This document shows, in pieces, positions 43,044 through 51,616 of a stretch of 64,000 nt of DNA. Location: NCBI GenBank assembly GCA_011772205.1, contig WVZY01000008.1, positions 1 through 64,000 of the forward strand. Direction: 5' to 3'. Origin of the DNA: Candidatus Latescibacterota bacterium (GTDB lineage: Bacteria; Krumholzibacteriota; Krumholzibacteriia; WVZY01). Each line of letters begins with the position of its first letter. The stretch's first letter is position 1. The position numbers and the translations under genes were made by a program. Under the pieces are notes generated by a model. It was given only the letters and a program-made list of their open reading frames with translations. It did no database searches and was not told the origin of the DNA.

Positions 43044-46000
43044 TCAAAACTCGGGAATTGGCTGTCCCTCTACCCATGGGGCTCCCGCCTTCCTTAATGC
43101 TTCTTCCATTTCAGGTAATTGCTCATTGAGGATATTCTCCAATGTGGCCTTCAATTCATCAAACTGGACGTATGCAATTTCCAGGCTGTTCTTAAGGGTT
43201 GGTGTTGGACCATATGTCGAGTGTCTAGTGCCGCCCATGGCAAAACGCAAACGGCTGTTGATGGTTGGATTAATCTTCTCTCCGACTTTTCGTTTGGAGC
43301 GATTGCCGTTTAATTGCTCATCAAATTCCAGCAAGGTTTGCCTCAATTCATGCAATTGTCCATCCAGCCCCCCAGGCGCGGCTGGTGTGCGCGATAAGGC
43401 GGCTCGCATGGCATCGACTTTCTTCAATGCATTCTCTAAAACCAGCGAAGCTGCAGTGGTCGCTCGCTGTAGTTTTGCAATTTGCTGCCAGAATGCCGCA
43501 ACATCTTTGTCTTCTGCACCGTCTAACGCACCCCGACGCATACGCTCAACTTCAAATGGTAAGGGCTTAGATAAATCTGTAACTGTTCCATCGATCTGTT
43601 TGGATAACGTTACTGTGTACTCGCCCGGCGCCGCCAGCACCCCGACCTGGTTTCCTGCGTCAAGGTCGCCTCTATAATCAATGGCATTTGTGGCCGGAAA
43701 ATGTAAGTCCCAGGCCACTCGATGGAAGCCCTTTTTGGTAGGGCCTGCAATGCGTCTTACCACATTGCCATCACCATCTTTCACAGTTAACCAGATCATG
43801 GGTTCTGCTTGCCTGCGTTCGGACTCCATTTCTTCCCAACCGAGGAAAGGAACATCCTTTTTTTGCTTGATGAGTTCCTTTTCTTTCTCTTGACGAACGG
43901 CCTTTTTGGTTTTCAGTTCTTCAGCCAAGTAATACGTGAATACGGCACCGAAGGGCGGATTCGGAGCAGTGTAAAATGCTGCACCTTGAGAGGCTTTTTC
44001 GCTAAATCCTAATACAGGACGCTCGATATACCACAAGGCTTTACGGATAGGGAAAAGCGTTGCTTCCCGCTTTAGTTGTTGTTCCGAAACATGGCGCAAA
44101 ATACTATAATCATCAAATACATAGAATCCACGTCCGAAGGTGGCTCCAACGAGATCATTTTCTCGACGTTGAATGGCCAGATCGCGGAAGGAGATGGTTG
44201 GGACATCGCCTGAAAGTTTCATCCATCGCCCACCACCATCTATCGTAAAATAGATGCCAAACTCCGTACCCGCAAATAACAGATCGGGCTTGATATGATC
44301 CTGTACTACACGCCAAATCAGCGTCCGCTCGGGAATATTGCCTTTGATTGAACGCCAACTCTTACCGCGGTCGGTACTCTTCAACAAGTATGGATTGAGA
44401 TCGCCGAACTTATGATTGTCCAGGGCAATATAAACCGTGTTGGCATCGTGCAAATCCGCTTTGATGTCGTTTACAAAAGCGGTCTTGGGCACACCAGATA
44501 AACTGCCGACTTCCACTTGGCGCCAGTTCTTACCGTCGTCTTGAGTAATTTGGATCAGACCATCATCGGTACCGGCAAAAATGAGGCCTTCCTGCAGGGG
44601 TGATTCCGCCAATGAGGTAATAGTATTGTAGTTTGACATTGCCGCAAGGTCCCAGGGCGAATCCCAACTCCAGGTTTTGTCCATAATGGGAAGTGTTATC
44701 CGTTCCTGATCACGGGTGAGATCGCCGGAAATGGCAGTCCAGCTATCGCCTCGGTCGTCGGACCGCCATACGCGCTGTGAGGCAAAATACAATCTCGTAG
44801 GAGAGTGCGGACTCACCAGGATGGGTGCATCCCAGTTGAACCGTTCAAACTCTTCACCAGCTTCCGGCTGCGGTTGAATATATACAATTTCACCGGTCGT
44901 GCGATCAACACGTACCAGGAATCCCTGTTGCATTTCTGAATACATGATGTCGGGATTACCCGGTTCTGTAGCAGGCTGATGCCCATCACCGAAAAGCGTG
45001 ATACACCAGTCGGAGTTTCTGATGCCATGCAAATTATCGGTGCGAGAAGGACCACCCTGCGTGTTATTATCCTGAGTGCCTCCATAGATGTTATAGAAAG
45101 GCTCGGTATCGTCCAAGGCAACTTTGTAGAATTGCGTGACAGGCAAATTGGCGATAAAACGCCAGTTCTCCGCAAGATCAAAACTTTCGTAAATGCCGCC
45201 ATCCGTTCCCACCAGTAAATAATCGGGATCATCAGATCGGAATGCCAACGCATGATTGTCCACATGCTTATGCTCTTCCTTCATTCGACGGAAATTTTTG
45301 CCGCCGTCTTCCGAGACCTGCATGCGCACATCCATCAGGTAAATGCGGTCATACTGATGTGGGCTGGCGTAGATCTCCTGATAGTAATGGGGACCTGTGC
45401 CACCGGAAATGGCTTCCGATTGTTTTGTCCAGGAACCGCCGCGATCGGATGAACGGTATACGGCGCCGGTTCGTCGATCCAGTTCAATAGCAGCATAAAG
45501 GACATCGGGTCTTTGCGCCGATATCGCTAGGCCAATTTTACCCATATTCGATTTGGGCAATCCTTTGCCGAGTTTCTCCCAGGTATCTCCGCCATCGGTA
45601 GAACGGTGGATTCCAGAACCGGGACCACCGCCCATGTATGCAGCGACATTACGATGACGCTGCCACGTAGCAGCGTATAGCCAATCCGGATTGCGAGGAT
45701 CGATCACAGTATCCGTCGCGCCAACCCATTCATCATCTCCCAACACCTTTTTCCAGGTTTTTCCATTGTCAACAGATTTGTAGAGTCCGCGCTCACCTCC
45801 TTTCGACCAAAGTGGACCCTGAGCAGCTGCCCAAATGATATTGGAGTATTTCGGATGTATGATAATTTTAGAAATATGATGTGATTCTTTTAATCCGAGG
45901 TTCTCCCAGCTGGTGCCGCCATCCTGACTTCGATAAATACCGTCACCATAGCCGACATGCCGGCCTCCGACGTTTTCTCCGGTGCCCACCCAGATCACGT

Positions 46001-46340
46001 GAGGATTGTTGGGATCAATGGTAACACATCCGATAGAATAAGAGGACTGATCATCAAAAATCGGTGTCCAGGTAACGCCCGCATTTTTTGTTTTCCAGAC
46101 CCCACCAGAGCCTACAGCGACATACCATAGATTATTGTCATCTGGGTGGATTGCAATATCGGCAATCCGACCCGCCATCAACGCTGGCCCCACATTTCTG
46201 AGCTTCAGGCCGGCGAATGTCGTATCTGATAAAAGGGACGTACTTTCCTTTTGCCCGGCAAATACCACATTGGGGACGACTGCCAGGGCAAAACTAAGAA
46301 CGAAGAACTTTGTTAGTGTTTTCAAGTCGTTTCCTTTCAT
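43044..46340 (-). CDS. Large secreted BNR/VPS10-type beta-propeller protein
   Basis: A 1,098-residue exported protein (signal FFVLSFALAVVPNVVFAG). Residues about 40-760 contain many BNR/sortilin-type blades (VAVGSGGVWKTKNAGVTWTP, GIYRSQDGGTSWENLGL, SGIHRSTDGGDTWEKLGKGL, LKSTDRGKSWRSIKGN). Residues about 780-1090 are a separate part with an Ig-like segment (PGEYTVTLSKQIDGTVTDLS) and a helical tail. The family occurs widely in FCB, Acidobacteria and Gemmatimonadota and is of unknown function, sometimes labelled glycosyl hydrolase without catalytic proof. Very large for a cassette gene. Confidence 0.82.
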   Translation of the reverse strand: MKGNDLKTLTKFFVLSFALAVVPNVVFAGQKESTSLLSDTTFAGLKLRNVGPALMAGRIADIAIHPDDNNLWYVAVGSGGVWKTKNAGVTWTPIFDDQSSYSIGCVTIDPNNPHVIWVGTGENVGGRHVGYGDGIYRSQDGGTSWENLGLKESHHISKIIIHPKYSNIIWAAAQGPLWSKGGERGLYKSVDNGKTWKKVLGDDEWVGATDTVIDPRNPDWLYAATWQRHRNVAAYMGGGPGSGIHRSTDGGDTWEKLGKGLPKSNMGKIGLAISAQRPDVLYAAIELDRRTGAVYRSSDRGGSWTKQSEAISGGTGPHYYQEIYASPHQYDRIYLMDVRMQVSEDGGKNFRRMKEEHKHVDNHALAFRSDDPDYLLVGTDGGIYESFDLAENWRFIANLPVTQFYKVALDDTEPFYNIYGGTQDNNTQGGPSRTDNLHGIRNSDWCITLFGDGHQPATEPGNPDIMYSEMQQGFLVRVDRTTGEIVYIQPQPEAGEEFERFNWDAPILVSPHSPTRLYFASQRVWRSDDRGDSWTAISGDLTRDQERITLPIMDKTWSWDSPWDLAAMSNYNTITSLAESPLQEGLIFAGTDDGLIQITQDDGKNWRQVEVGSLSGVPKTAFVNDIKADLHDANTVYIALDNHKFGDLNPYLLKSTDRGKSWRSIKGNIPERTLIWRVVQDHIKPDLLFAGTEFGIYFTIDGGGRWMKLSGDVPTISFRDLAIQRRENDLVGATFGRGFYVFDDYSILRHVSEQQLKREATLFPIRKALWYIERPVLGFSEKASQGAAFYTAPNPPFGAVFTYYLAEELKTKKAVRQEKEKELIKQKKDVPFLGWEEMESERRQAEPMIWLTVKDGDGNVVRRIAGPTKKGFHRVAWDLHFPATNAIDYRGDLDAGNQVGVLAAPGEYTVTLSKQIDGTVTDLSKPLPFEVERMRRGALDGAEDKDVAAFWQQIAKLQRATTAASLVLENALKKVDAMRAALSRTPAAPGGLDGQLHELRQTLLEFDEQLNGNRSKRKVGEKINPTINSRLRFAMGGTRHSTYGPTPTLKNSLEIAYVQFDELKATLENILNEQLPEMEEALRKAGAPWVEGQPIPEF

Positions 46341-46438
46341 CTAAAGGTTCCAAGTAACGAGTAATGTAAATGATCCATATCAAAAATCGATATTCCTTCA
46401 ACTTGCGAACTGACACTGCGTATTGCAGTTCGATTGCA

Positions 46439-46520
46439 GCATAGCGTTCCGGCGCAAAGCTGCGGGAGGGCGTTCCTTGCCCCGCAAGGGACGTGATAGC
46501 CGACCGTAAGCCTCAGCATG
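46439..46520. other. attC-like recombination site
   Basis: Left box gcatagc, arm GGCGCAAAGCTGCGGG, central TTGCCCCGCAAGGGACG hairpin and right arm TAAGCCTCAGCATG with degenerate box gtcagcc overlapping the next stop. Confidence 0.5.
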
Positions 46521-47195
46521 TCAGCCGGCACTCAAGCGTGATCTTGAGATGTTTTGCCCACGCTTCAGTGTCTGCAGAAGAACAATACCGGGGCCTGCCA
46601 GCCGCGTCATGAAGAATCCCTCTTTTCCGAACAAAGTCTTTCTCAGGGCTCCGACACGTTGAACATCGTAACCCACGGTTTTCGCGAAGGCAGCAAGATT
46701 GCCCGTACTTACGATAATTTCCTCCCCTTCCCTTAGCTCTTCCCTCTGGAAATCTCCACGGCCATGAATCAAGACGGTACCGCTTCCCTCTACACGCTGG
46801 AGTACCAGGCCGGCACCGCCGAACAGGGCAGCTCCTGCCCTGCGGGCCACGGCGATCGAAATCTCGATGTTGGAACCCCACGCTGCGAGAAACGCGCCCC
46901 GGGTTGTGAGAACGGGACCCTCATCAGCCAGATCCCAGCTAGCGATATGTCCAGGTTCGTTCGCACCTAGTGTAACTCGTTGCTCATCGCTCGTGGCCAC
47001 TATTCTCGCCAGAGCGACTCCTTCCCCTGAGAAGACGCGCTTTACGGCTGCTGAGATCCCGCCGGGCACTCTCACGTCCCACTCAAGACCAGACGAATAA
47101 GACACTATGGAGCCCTTCGATGCCCAGAGGCTCTCGTCCTTCTGCAGGCTGAGCTGCGCGGTTTGCGCCACTGTCCCGTGGATTCTGACGTCCAT
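46521..47195 (-). CDS. AIM24 family protein (TIGR00266-like)
   Basis: A protein of about 224 residues of the AIM24 fold: VRIHGTVAQTAQLSLQKDES, ASKGSIVSYSSGLEWDVRVP, GAFLAAWGSNIEISIAVARR, GAGLVLQRVEGSGTVLIHGR, LREGEEIIVSTGNLAAFAKT and FMTRLAGPGIVLLQTL. The double beta-barrel is tryptophan RNA-binding-like; function unknown in bacteria. Start at 47195 is the first methionine of the domain; an upstream in-frame ATG would add 18 residues. Confidence 0.82.
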   Translation of the reverse strand: MDVRIHGTVAQTAQLSLQKDESLWASKGSIVSYSSGLEWDVRVPGGISAAVKRVFSGEGVALARIVATSDEQRVTLGANEPGHIASWDLADEGPVLTTRGAFLAAWGSNIEISIAVARRAGAALFGGAGLVLQRVEGSGTVLIHGRGDFQREELREGEEIIVSTGNLAAFAKTVGYDVQRVGALRKTLFGKEGFFMTRLAGPGIVLLQTLKRGQNISRSRLSAG

Positions 47196-47269
47196 AGTGT
47201 TATTCACGAAGGAGTCTGCGCGCAATGCCGGCGGTCCGGCTGGCCGCACGCAGCACTTGCGAGTTGGCC

Positions 47270-47375
47270 ATCAAACGGCTTTGAGCTGAGCGGTCCGCAT
47301 TAGCAACTCGCAAACTCGTGACGTCTTAAGTCCGGGTCCGCTCCAGCGAGTGGCTATGCGGCAGCCAATATCAGT
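47270..47375. other. attC-like recombination site (weak)
   Basis: Left box atcaaac, arm CTTTGAGCTGAGCGG, right arm CTATGCGGCAGCCAATATC. Position between two genes fits, but both boxes are degenerate. Confidence 0.35.
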
Positions 47376-47381
47376 CCAGCC

Positions 47382-48317
47382 TCAATCAATGCCAAGATGC
47401 AATTTCATGAACTTAATGGTCTTCTCGATGATTTCGGCAGACTGGTCGGTACGCTGCTCAACATCGAAGCCGTGAAGGCCGTCTTTGTATTCAATATAGG
47501 TTATAGGAATGGCTTCATCGGCAAAATTCGCCATGAAATGGTCAATTGACTCATTCACATGGGGGAGGACATCGCGTCCTGCCCGCACGATGAACAATGG
47601 CAGATCACTCCGGATTTGCTGAATATCTTTCAATTCCTTGCTGTAACACCCGCGCTGTGCACACTGGGCGTTTATTTCTTCCCGCAGGTAATTGTCCGGC
47701 GATAGCATGTGCCCGTAGTAGAGCACCGCAAACTTCGCAATGTCCTCGCCCTCTTGCATAACATATGACATCGCAGTCGGAACATTCGATGAACTCGCCC
47801 ACAACCCAATCCGCTCAGGATCGATTTTAAACTCGGCAGCATGCTCTTGCAAGAAAGCTATCAGGGTCTCCAGATCGACATTGGGTCGTTCTGTATCATA
47901 TGCGATCCCAACTATTCCCTCGGCTGCCACCAGCCGACCCCACGATTCATACTGATAGAAATTCCGAAGATCGATGGCGGATGTTTTGTAGCCAAAAACA
48001 AAGATCACGGATGGGAACGGTGCTTCATCCATTCCATCCGGCGGATAATAGATATCGACAGTTAAAGGTTTACCCTCGAAGGATGCGTATTCGACATTGT
48101 GAACCTGAACGTCTTCCATTCCCGGAACACCGTAGGCCAGGGAATTGAAGAAAGAGCGCTTTGTTGGCTTCGGGATGCCGGTTGGTGAGGAAACTGGTGT
48201 TCGGGGCTCTTCGGCAATGATGTGTTGAGTCTCAATCATACTTTTCGGCAGTGTCTGAGCCGTGAAGCACCCAATGACAATAAAAGAGACAACTAGCCCA
48301 AATCCGATAAACCTCAT
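47382..48317 (-). CDS. Alpha/beta hydrolase, dienelactone hydrolase-like, lipoprotein
   Basis: A 311-residue exported hydrolase: signal FGLVVSFIVIGC with possible lipidated cysteine. FPSVIFVFGYKTSAIDLRNF and RLVAAEGIVGIAYDTERPNV precede the nucleophile region, where the usual GxSxG reads GLWASSSNV: the last glycine is changed but the serine is kept. The acid and histidine parts are IVRAGRDVLPHVNESID and YKDGLHGFDVEQRT. Esterase role inferred. GGGGAGG precedes the ATG. Confidence 0.75.
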   Translation of the reverse strand: MRFIGFGLVVSFIVIGCFTAQTLPKSMIETQHIIAEEPRTPVSSPTGIPKPTKRSFFNSLAYGVPGMEDVQVHNVEYASFEGKPLTVDIYYPPDGMDEAPFPSVIFVFGYKTSAIDLRNFYQYESWGRLVAAEGIVGIAYDTERPNVDLETLIAFLQEHAAEFKIDPERIGLWASSSNVPTAMSYVMQEGEDIAKFAVLYYGHMLSPDNYLREEINAQCAQRGCYSKELKDIQQIRSDLPLFIVRAGRDVLPHVNESIDHFMANFADEAIPITYIEYKDGLHGFDVEQRTDQSAEIIEKTIKFMKLHLGID

Positions 48318-48369
48318 GATCCTCCCCCCATTTGGCACAAATCTGATGCACGCAGATGGGCTTCCTGCA

Positions 48370-48517
48370 GCCTAACAGCTTGCGCGTCAGGGGCGCGCAC
48401 CGCCGTCAGGTTGATCCGTGTGGTTGACCGCAACCCCACCCGCGTTACCGAACTATAGTACATTGTACGCTGCCGTGAATGCCTCCTGGACTTCTCCAAC
48501 AACAGCCGCGGTTGTAT
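48370..48517. other. attC-like recombination site, about 148 bp
   Basis: Perfect left box gcctaac at 48370-48376, arm AGCTTGCGCGTCAGGGGCGCG and right box gttgtat at 48511-48517. A long centre, like Vibrio-type repeats. Confidence 0.5.
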
Positions 48518-48535
48518 TCAAGAGGTCAATTCACC

Positions 48536-49306
48536 TCACTCTTTGTCTTTTAAGATCTCCTTCCGCAGGATGTTCCTGAATCTCCCTTTGCTCACGTAGT
48601 GATCTGAAAGGAGCCGCCCGTCCCATATGAGACTGAAAACACCGTAATAAGAAGGCGCATTCTGTGCTTCTCGCGCGCTCTTGAGCAGTGTGGTTTTTAG
48701 TTCCAGGTCATGTTCGGCTGCCATCTCTGACAAGTCGTTCACCGACTTCAGCAGCATTGGGCATTGGGCGCAATACACGATATGCAGTCCCTTGTACTTT
48801 GCCAGGTTGCCGCTGATATCGCGGAAGCGTGGCTCCGGCCCTTCTCTCAGTCGATGAATGACCAGCTGGAATCGATCAGTCTCGGCTACCTGCACGAATG
48901 CGTTCTTGAGAAACACCTCCTTTCCTGCCATCCAGGCTCCGTCGCTCGCCATGGCGGCCACGCCTCTGGCGCCTGCCTGCCGCGCTTCCTCCACGCAAGC
49001 CCGGATCAACCGGCCGCCCAGCCCGCCCACTTTTTGTGCTTTGGGATATACCCACACACAATGGACAAACAGCCAGCCTCTGGCTTCCACCGGCCGCCAA
49101 GCGTATTCCCCTGGCACGTACTCGAGGAACGCCAGCGGCTTGCCTTTTTCGTCACGGTATAGCAAGAAGCGTAGGCCTTCAGCGAAGCGTTTCTGCAGCC
49201 ATTCGGCCTTGGGCCCGTAACCTTTATTCTTCGGATTTGTAAGGCAGCCGATGCCGCAATCCGACAGGTTTGCGGGACCGACTTTTTCCAGCGTTATCCC
49301 ATGCAT
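48536..49306 (-). CDS. GNAT acetyltransferase with YoaP-like domain
   Basis: A 256-residue protein. Residues about 10-155 form a GNAT domain (CVWVYPKAQKVGGLGGRLIR as motif A). Residues about 170-250 (GLHIVYCAQCPMLLKSVNDL, SYYGVFSLIWDGRLLSDHYV) match the YoaP-like thioredoxin-type domain with a CAQC pair that could be redox-active. Acceptor unknown. Confidence 0.8.
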   Translation of the reverse strand: MHGITLEKVGPANLSDCGIGCLTNPKNKGYGPKAEWLQKRFAEGLRFLLYRDEKGKPLAFLEYVPGEYAWRPVEARGWLFVHCVWVYPKAQKVGGLGGRLIRACVEEARQAGARGVAAMASDGAWMAGKEVFLKNAFVQVAETDRFQLVIHRLREGPEPRFRDISGNLAKYKGLHIVYCAQCPMLLKSVNDLSEMAAEHDLELKTTLLKSAREAQNAPSYYGVFSLIWDGRLLSDHYVSKGRFRNILRKEILKDKE

Positions 49307-49336
49307 TTGTCGAAGCTTCCCAAGCTTGCTTTAAAG

Positions 49337-49381
49337 AAGCTGAAACCGGAAGCCGGAGCTCTTTAAATTCCGGTTCAGCTT
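49337..49381. repeat. Long hairpin between two cassettes
   Basis: AAGCTGAAACCGGAA (49337-49351) pairs with TTCCGGTTCAGCTT (49368-49381), 14 bp with one bulged A and a 16-nt loop. No R-box is visible beside it and no T-run follows. A structured attC without clear boxes or a terminator are both possible. Confidence 0.4.
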
Positions 49382-49408
49382 ATTGTCCCTTACAGTCCGG
49401 TCTTCCTA

Positions 49409-50405
49409 TCAATGACTCAGTACGATGCGATAATGCGCCTGACCGTTTCTTAGTCTTTCGATGGCCTCGTTTACTTGATCAAAGCTATATTTTTCGATAA
49501 CGGGCTTTATATCATGTTGGCCTGCAAAGTTTAGCATCCTGGCAACATTCCCTGGGCTACCAACAGGAGAACCCGAAATAGAACGCTGTCCCATGATCAA
49601 GGGAAATACGCCTACATCAAGTGGTTCCAAGGTTGTACCTACAAAATGCAAGCGGCCTTTCGGTCGTAATGTTCCTAAATGAGCATTCCAGTCAAGTTTT
49701 ACGTTGACTGCGGAAAGAACCAGATCGAATTGTCCTGTTGCTGCCTCAATCTCAGATAGCTCACGGGAATTCAGCGCATAATGAGCGCCCAGCTCCAACG
49801 CTTCTATTTTTTTCCTTTCACTCGATGTAAATGCCGTGACTTCACAACCCCAAGCGTTCAAAAACTGCAGCGCCATATGCCCCAAACCACCTATTCCTAT
49901 GACTCCGACCTTGTCCGTAGGCTTTATTTCAAATTGAATCAACGGATTGAAGACTGTAATTCCGCCGCGGGGGGTGGGCACTTTCTTTGTCAACGGAATC
50001 AGGCAGTCTTACAACACTGGCTGCACTGGCACGAACCTTATCTGCAAAACCTCCGTGACGCCCAACAATAGTTCCCTGTGCCGAAGAACACAAATTGTGA
50101 TCTCCGGACAAGCAAGAATTGCAGGTCATGCAATAGCCCGAATGCCAGCCCATACCTACGTAATCACCTATATTTAAATGACTTACATTATCACCGATCG
50201 ATGATATTGTGCCTACGACTTCGTGTCCGGGGACAATGGGATATTGGGTAATATTCCAATCGTTATCGATCATATTCAGATCGCTGTGACAGATACCACA
50301 ATGCTCGACATCGATTTCAACTTCATTATCGCCCAACAAACCAGGGTCGTACTCGAATGCGGAGAGTTCGCCTTTGGGTTCATGAACAGCATAAGCCTTG
50401 ATCAT
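49409..50405 (-). pseudogene. Zinc-type alcohol dehydrogenase (CAD/YahK-like), frameshifted
   Basis: The N-terminal part (VEHCGICHSDLNMIDNDW, PIVPGHEVVGTISSIG, CMTCNSCLSGDHNLC) holds the catalytic and structural zinc ligands; the C-terminal part, in another frame, gives GGITVFNPLIQFEIKPTDKV, GVIGIGGLGHMALQFLNAWG and FDLVLSAVNVKLDWN. The frames meet near 49970-49985 at a C-rich run, where the family has APLLCAGIT: the LLC residues, including a zinc-ligand cysteine, are lost. So this is a real frameshift with deletion, or a homopolymer error plus deletion. AAGGAG precedes the ATG. Confidence 0.8.
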
Positions 50406-50518
50406 GTTACTTCTCCTTTCAATTGGCTTTGCGTTTAGAAAAAAGTTTCGACTAACAAGTTTAACTTGATCAATGGAATGGCCGTCAGCTACAGCGACGG
50501 GCTAGGATTCAATTGAGT

Positions 50519-51430
50519 TCACCCTTTATATTTAATGAAAATCCCCTGCTTATACTCCTCAAAAGCGATTCGCAATTCTTCATGAGTGTTCATGACTATG
50601 GGACCATACCATGCGACAGGTTCACCAATGGGCTTACCGGAAATCAGGAGGAATCTCACTTTATGCCCCTCGGTAAAGGCGATTATCTCGTCACCGTCAT
50701 CGAACAGAACGATCATCCCGCTACCGATAAATGGATCGCGTTGAAGGTCGAAGTAGTTTCTTCCTTCCACTTCGTAAGTGAAAGGATCTTTCTCCTCGCA
50801 GAAATACCCCTGGCCGTCGATTACGTAGGCGAAGACCGTATGGCCTTGTTTCGTGGGGTGTCTGAATTCTGAATTTGCAGGAACTGTAACATCGATATAC
50901 TCAGGATCAATTACAATATCCTGTACGGGACCTTTAGTACCGGATACTTCACCGGAAATGATCTTGATGCTCGTATCATTGGGGAGCTTGACTTCCGGTA
51001 TTTGTTCGTTCGCTACGTCCCGATACCGCGGATCCATCATCTTTTGCCGGGACGGCAGATTGGCCCAGAGCTGAAATCCATACATTTTTCCGCTCGCATC
51101 ACCTTTTGGCATTTCCTGGTGGACGATCCCACTTCCGGCGGTCATCCACTGTACATCCCCCGAGCTGATAATTCCTTTGTTTCCAAGACTGTCACCGTGT
51201 TCTACGTCTCCCTCCAGAACATAGGTGATCGTTTCAATCCCACGGTGAGGATGCCAAGGGAAACCTTTCATGTAGTGTTCCGGATTATCAGAGCGGAAAT
51301 CATCGAGAAGCAGAAAAGGATCGAACATGGGCACTTCACTGAATCCAAAGACTCTTTTCAAGTGAACGCCAGCACCTTCAATCGTGGGCTTGCTCTTGAG
51401 GACCTTCCGGATCTTTCGAACTGCAGGCAT
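50519..51430 (-). CDS. Pirin family protein
   Basis: A 303-residue bicupin of the pirin family. Metal residues lie in FPWHPHRGIETITYVLEGDV and GIVHQEMPKG, and the C-terminal cupin is KVRFLLISGKPIGEPVAWYG, then IVMNTHEELRIAFEEYKQG. Some bacterial pirins have quercetinase activity and others affect metabolism as binding partners. AAAGGAGGG precedes the ATG. Confidence 0.88.
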   Translation of the reverse strand: MPAVRKIRKVLKSKPTIEGAGVHLKRVFGFSEVPMFDPFLLLDDFRSDNPEHYMKGFPWHPHRGIETITYVLEGDVEHGDSLGNKGIISSGDVQWMTAGSGIVHQEMPKGDASGKMYGFQLWANLPSRQKMMDPRYRDVANEQIPEVKLPNDTSIKIISGEVSGTKGPVQDIVIDPEYIDVTVPANSEFRHPTKQGHTVFAYVIDGQGYFCEEKDPFTYEVEGRNYFDLQRDPFIGSGMIVLFDDGDEIIAFTEGHKVRFLLISGKPIGEPVAWYGPIVMNTHEELRIAFEEYKQGIFIKYKG

Positions 51431-51453
51431 CTACGCATCCCTCCTTTATGAAT

Positions 51454-51576
51454 GCCTAACGCCTTCGGCATCAGCGGCGCGATGGACCAGCGCGTTTGTC
51501 AGCTCTTGCAGCCGGGACGCCCGCTCATATACAGGGGCGTGACGCCGAAGTCACTCGGCTGCATGCCTTGTTATGC
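51454..51576. other. attC-like recombination site, 123 bp (one of the clearest)
   Basis: Perfect left box gcctaac at 51454-51460, arm GCCTTCGGCATCAGCGGCGCG, long right arm GCCGAAGTCACTCGGCTGCATGCC (in two parts), and right box gttatgc at 51570-51576. The two ends are nearly mirror images. Confidence 0.75.
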
Positions 51577-51616
51577 CGCCTTCTACCAATGCGTGTCGCC
51601 CTCTCGTGACTCGTCT

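Noticed and set aside
46500-47250. Alternative 122-codon frame (46513-46881) over the AIM24 gene
   Set aside because: Arginine/cysteine-rich shadow frame; the AIM24 frame has family motifs throughout.
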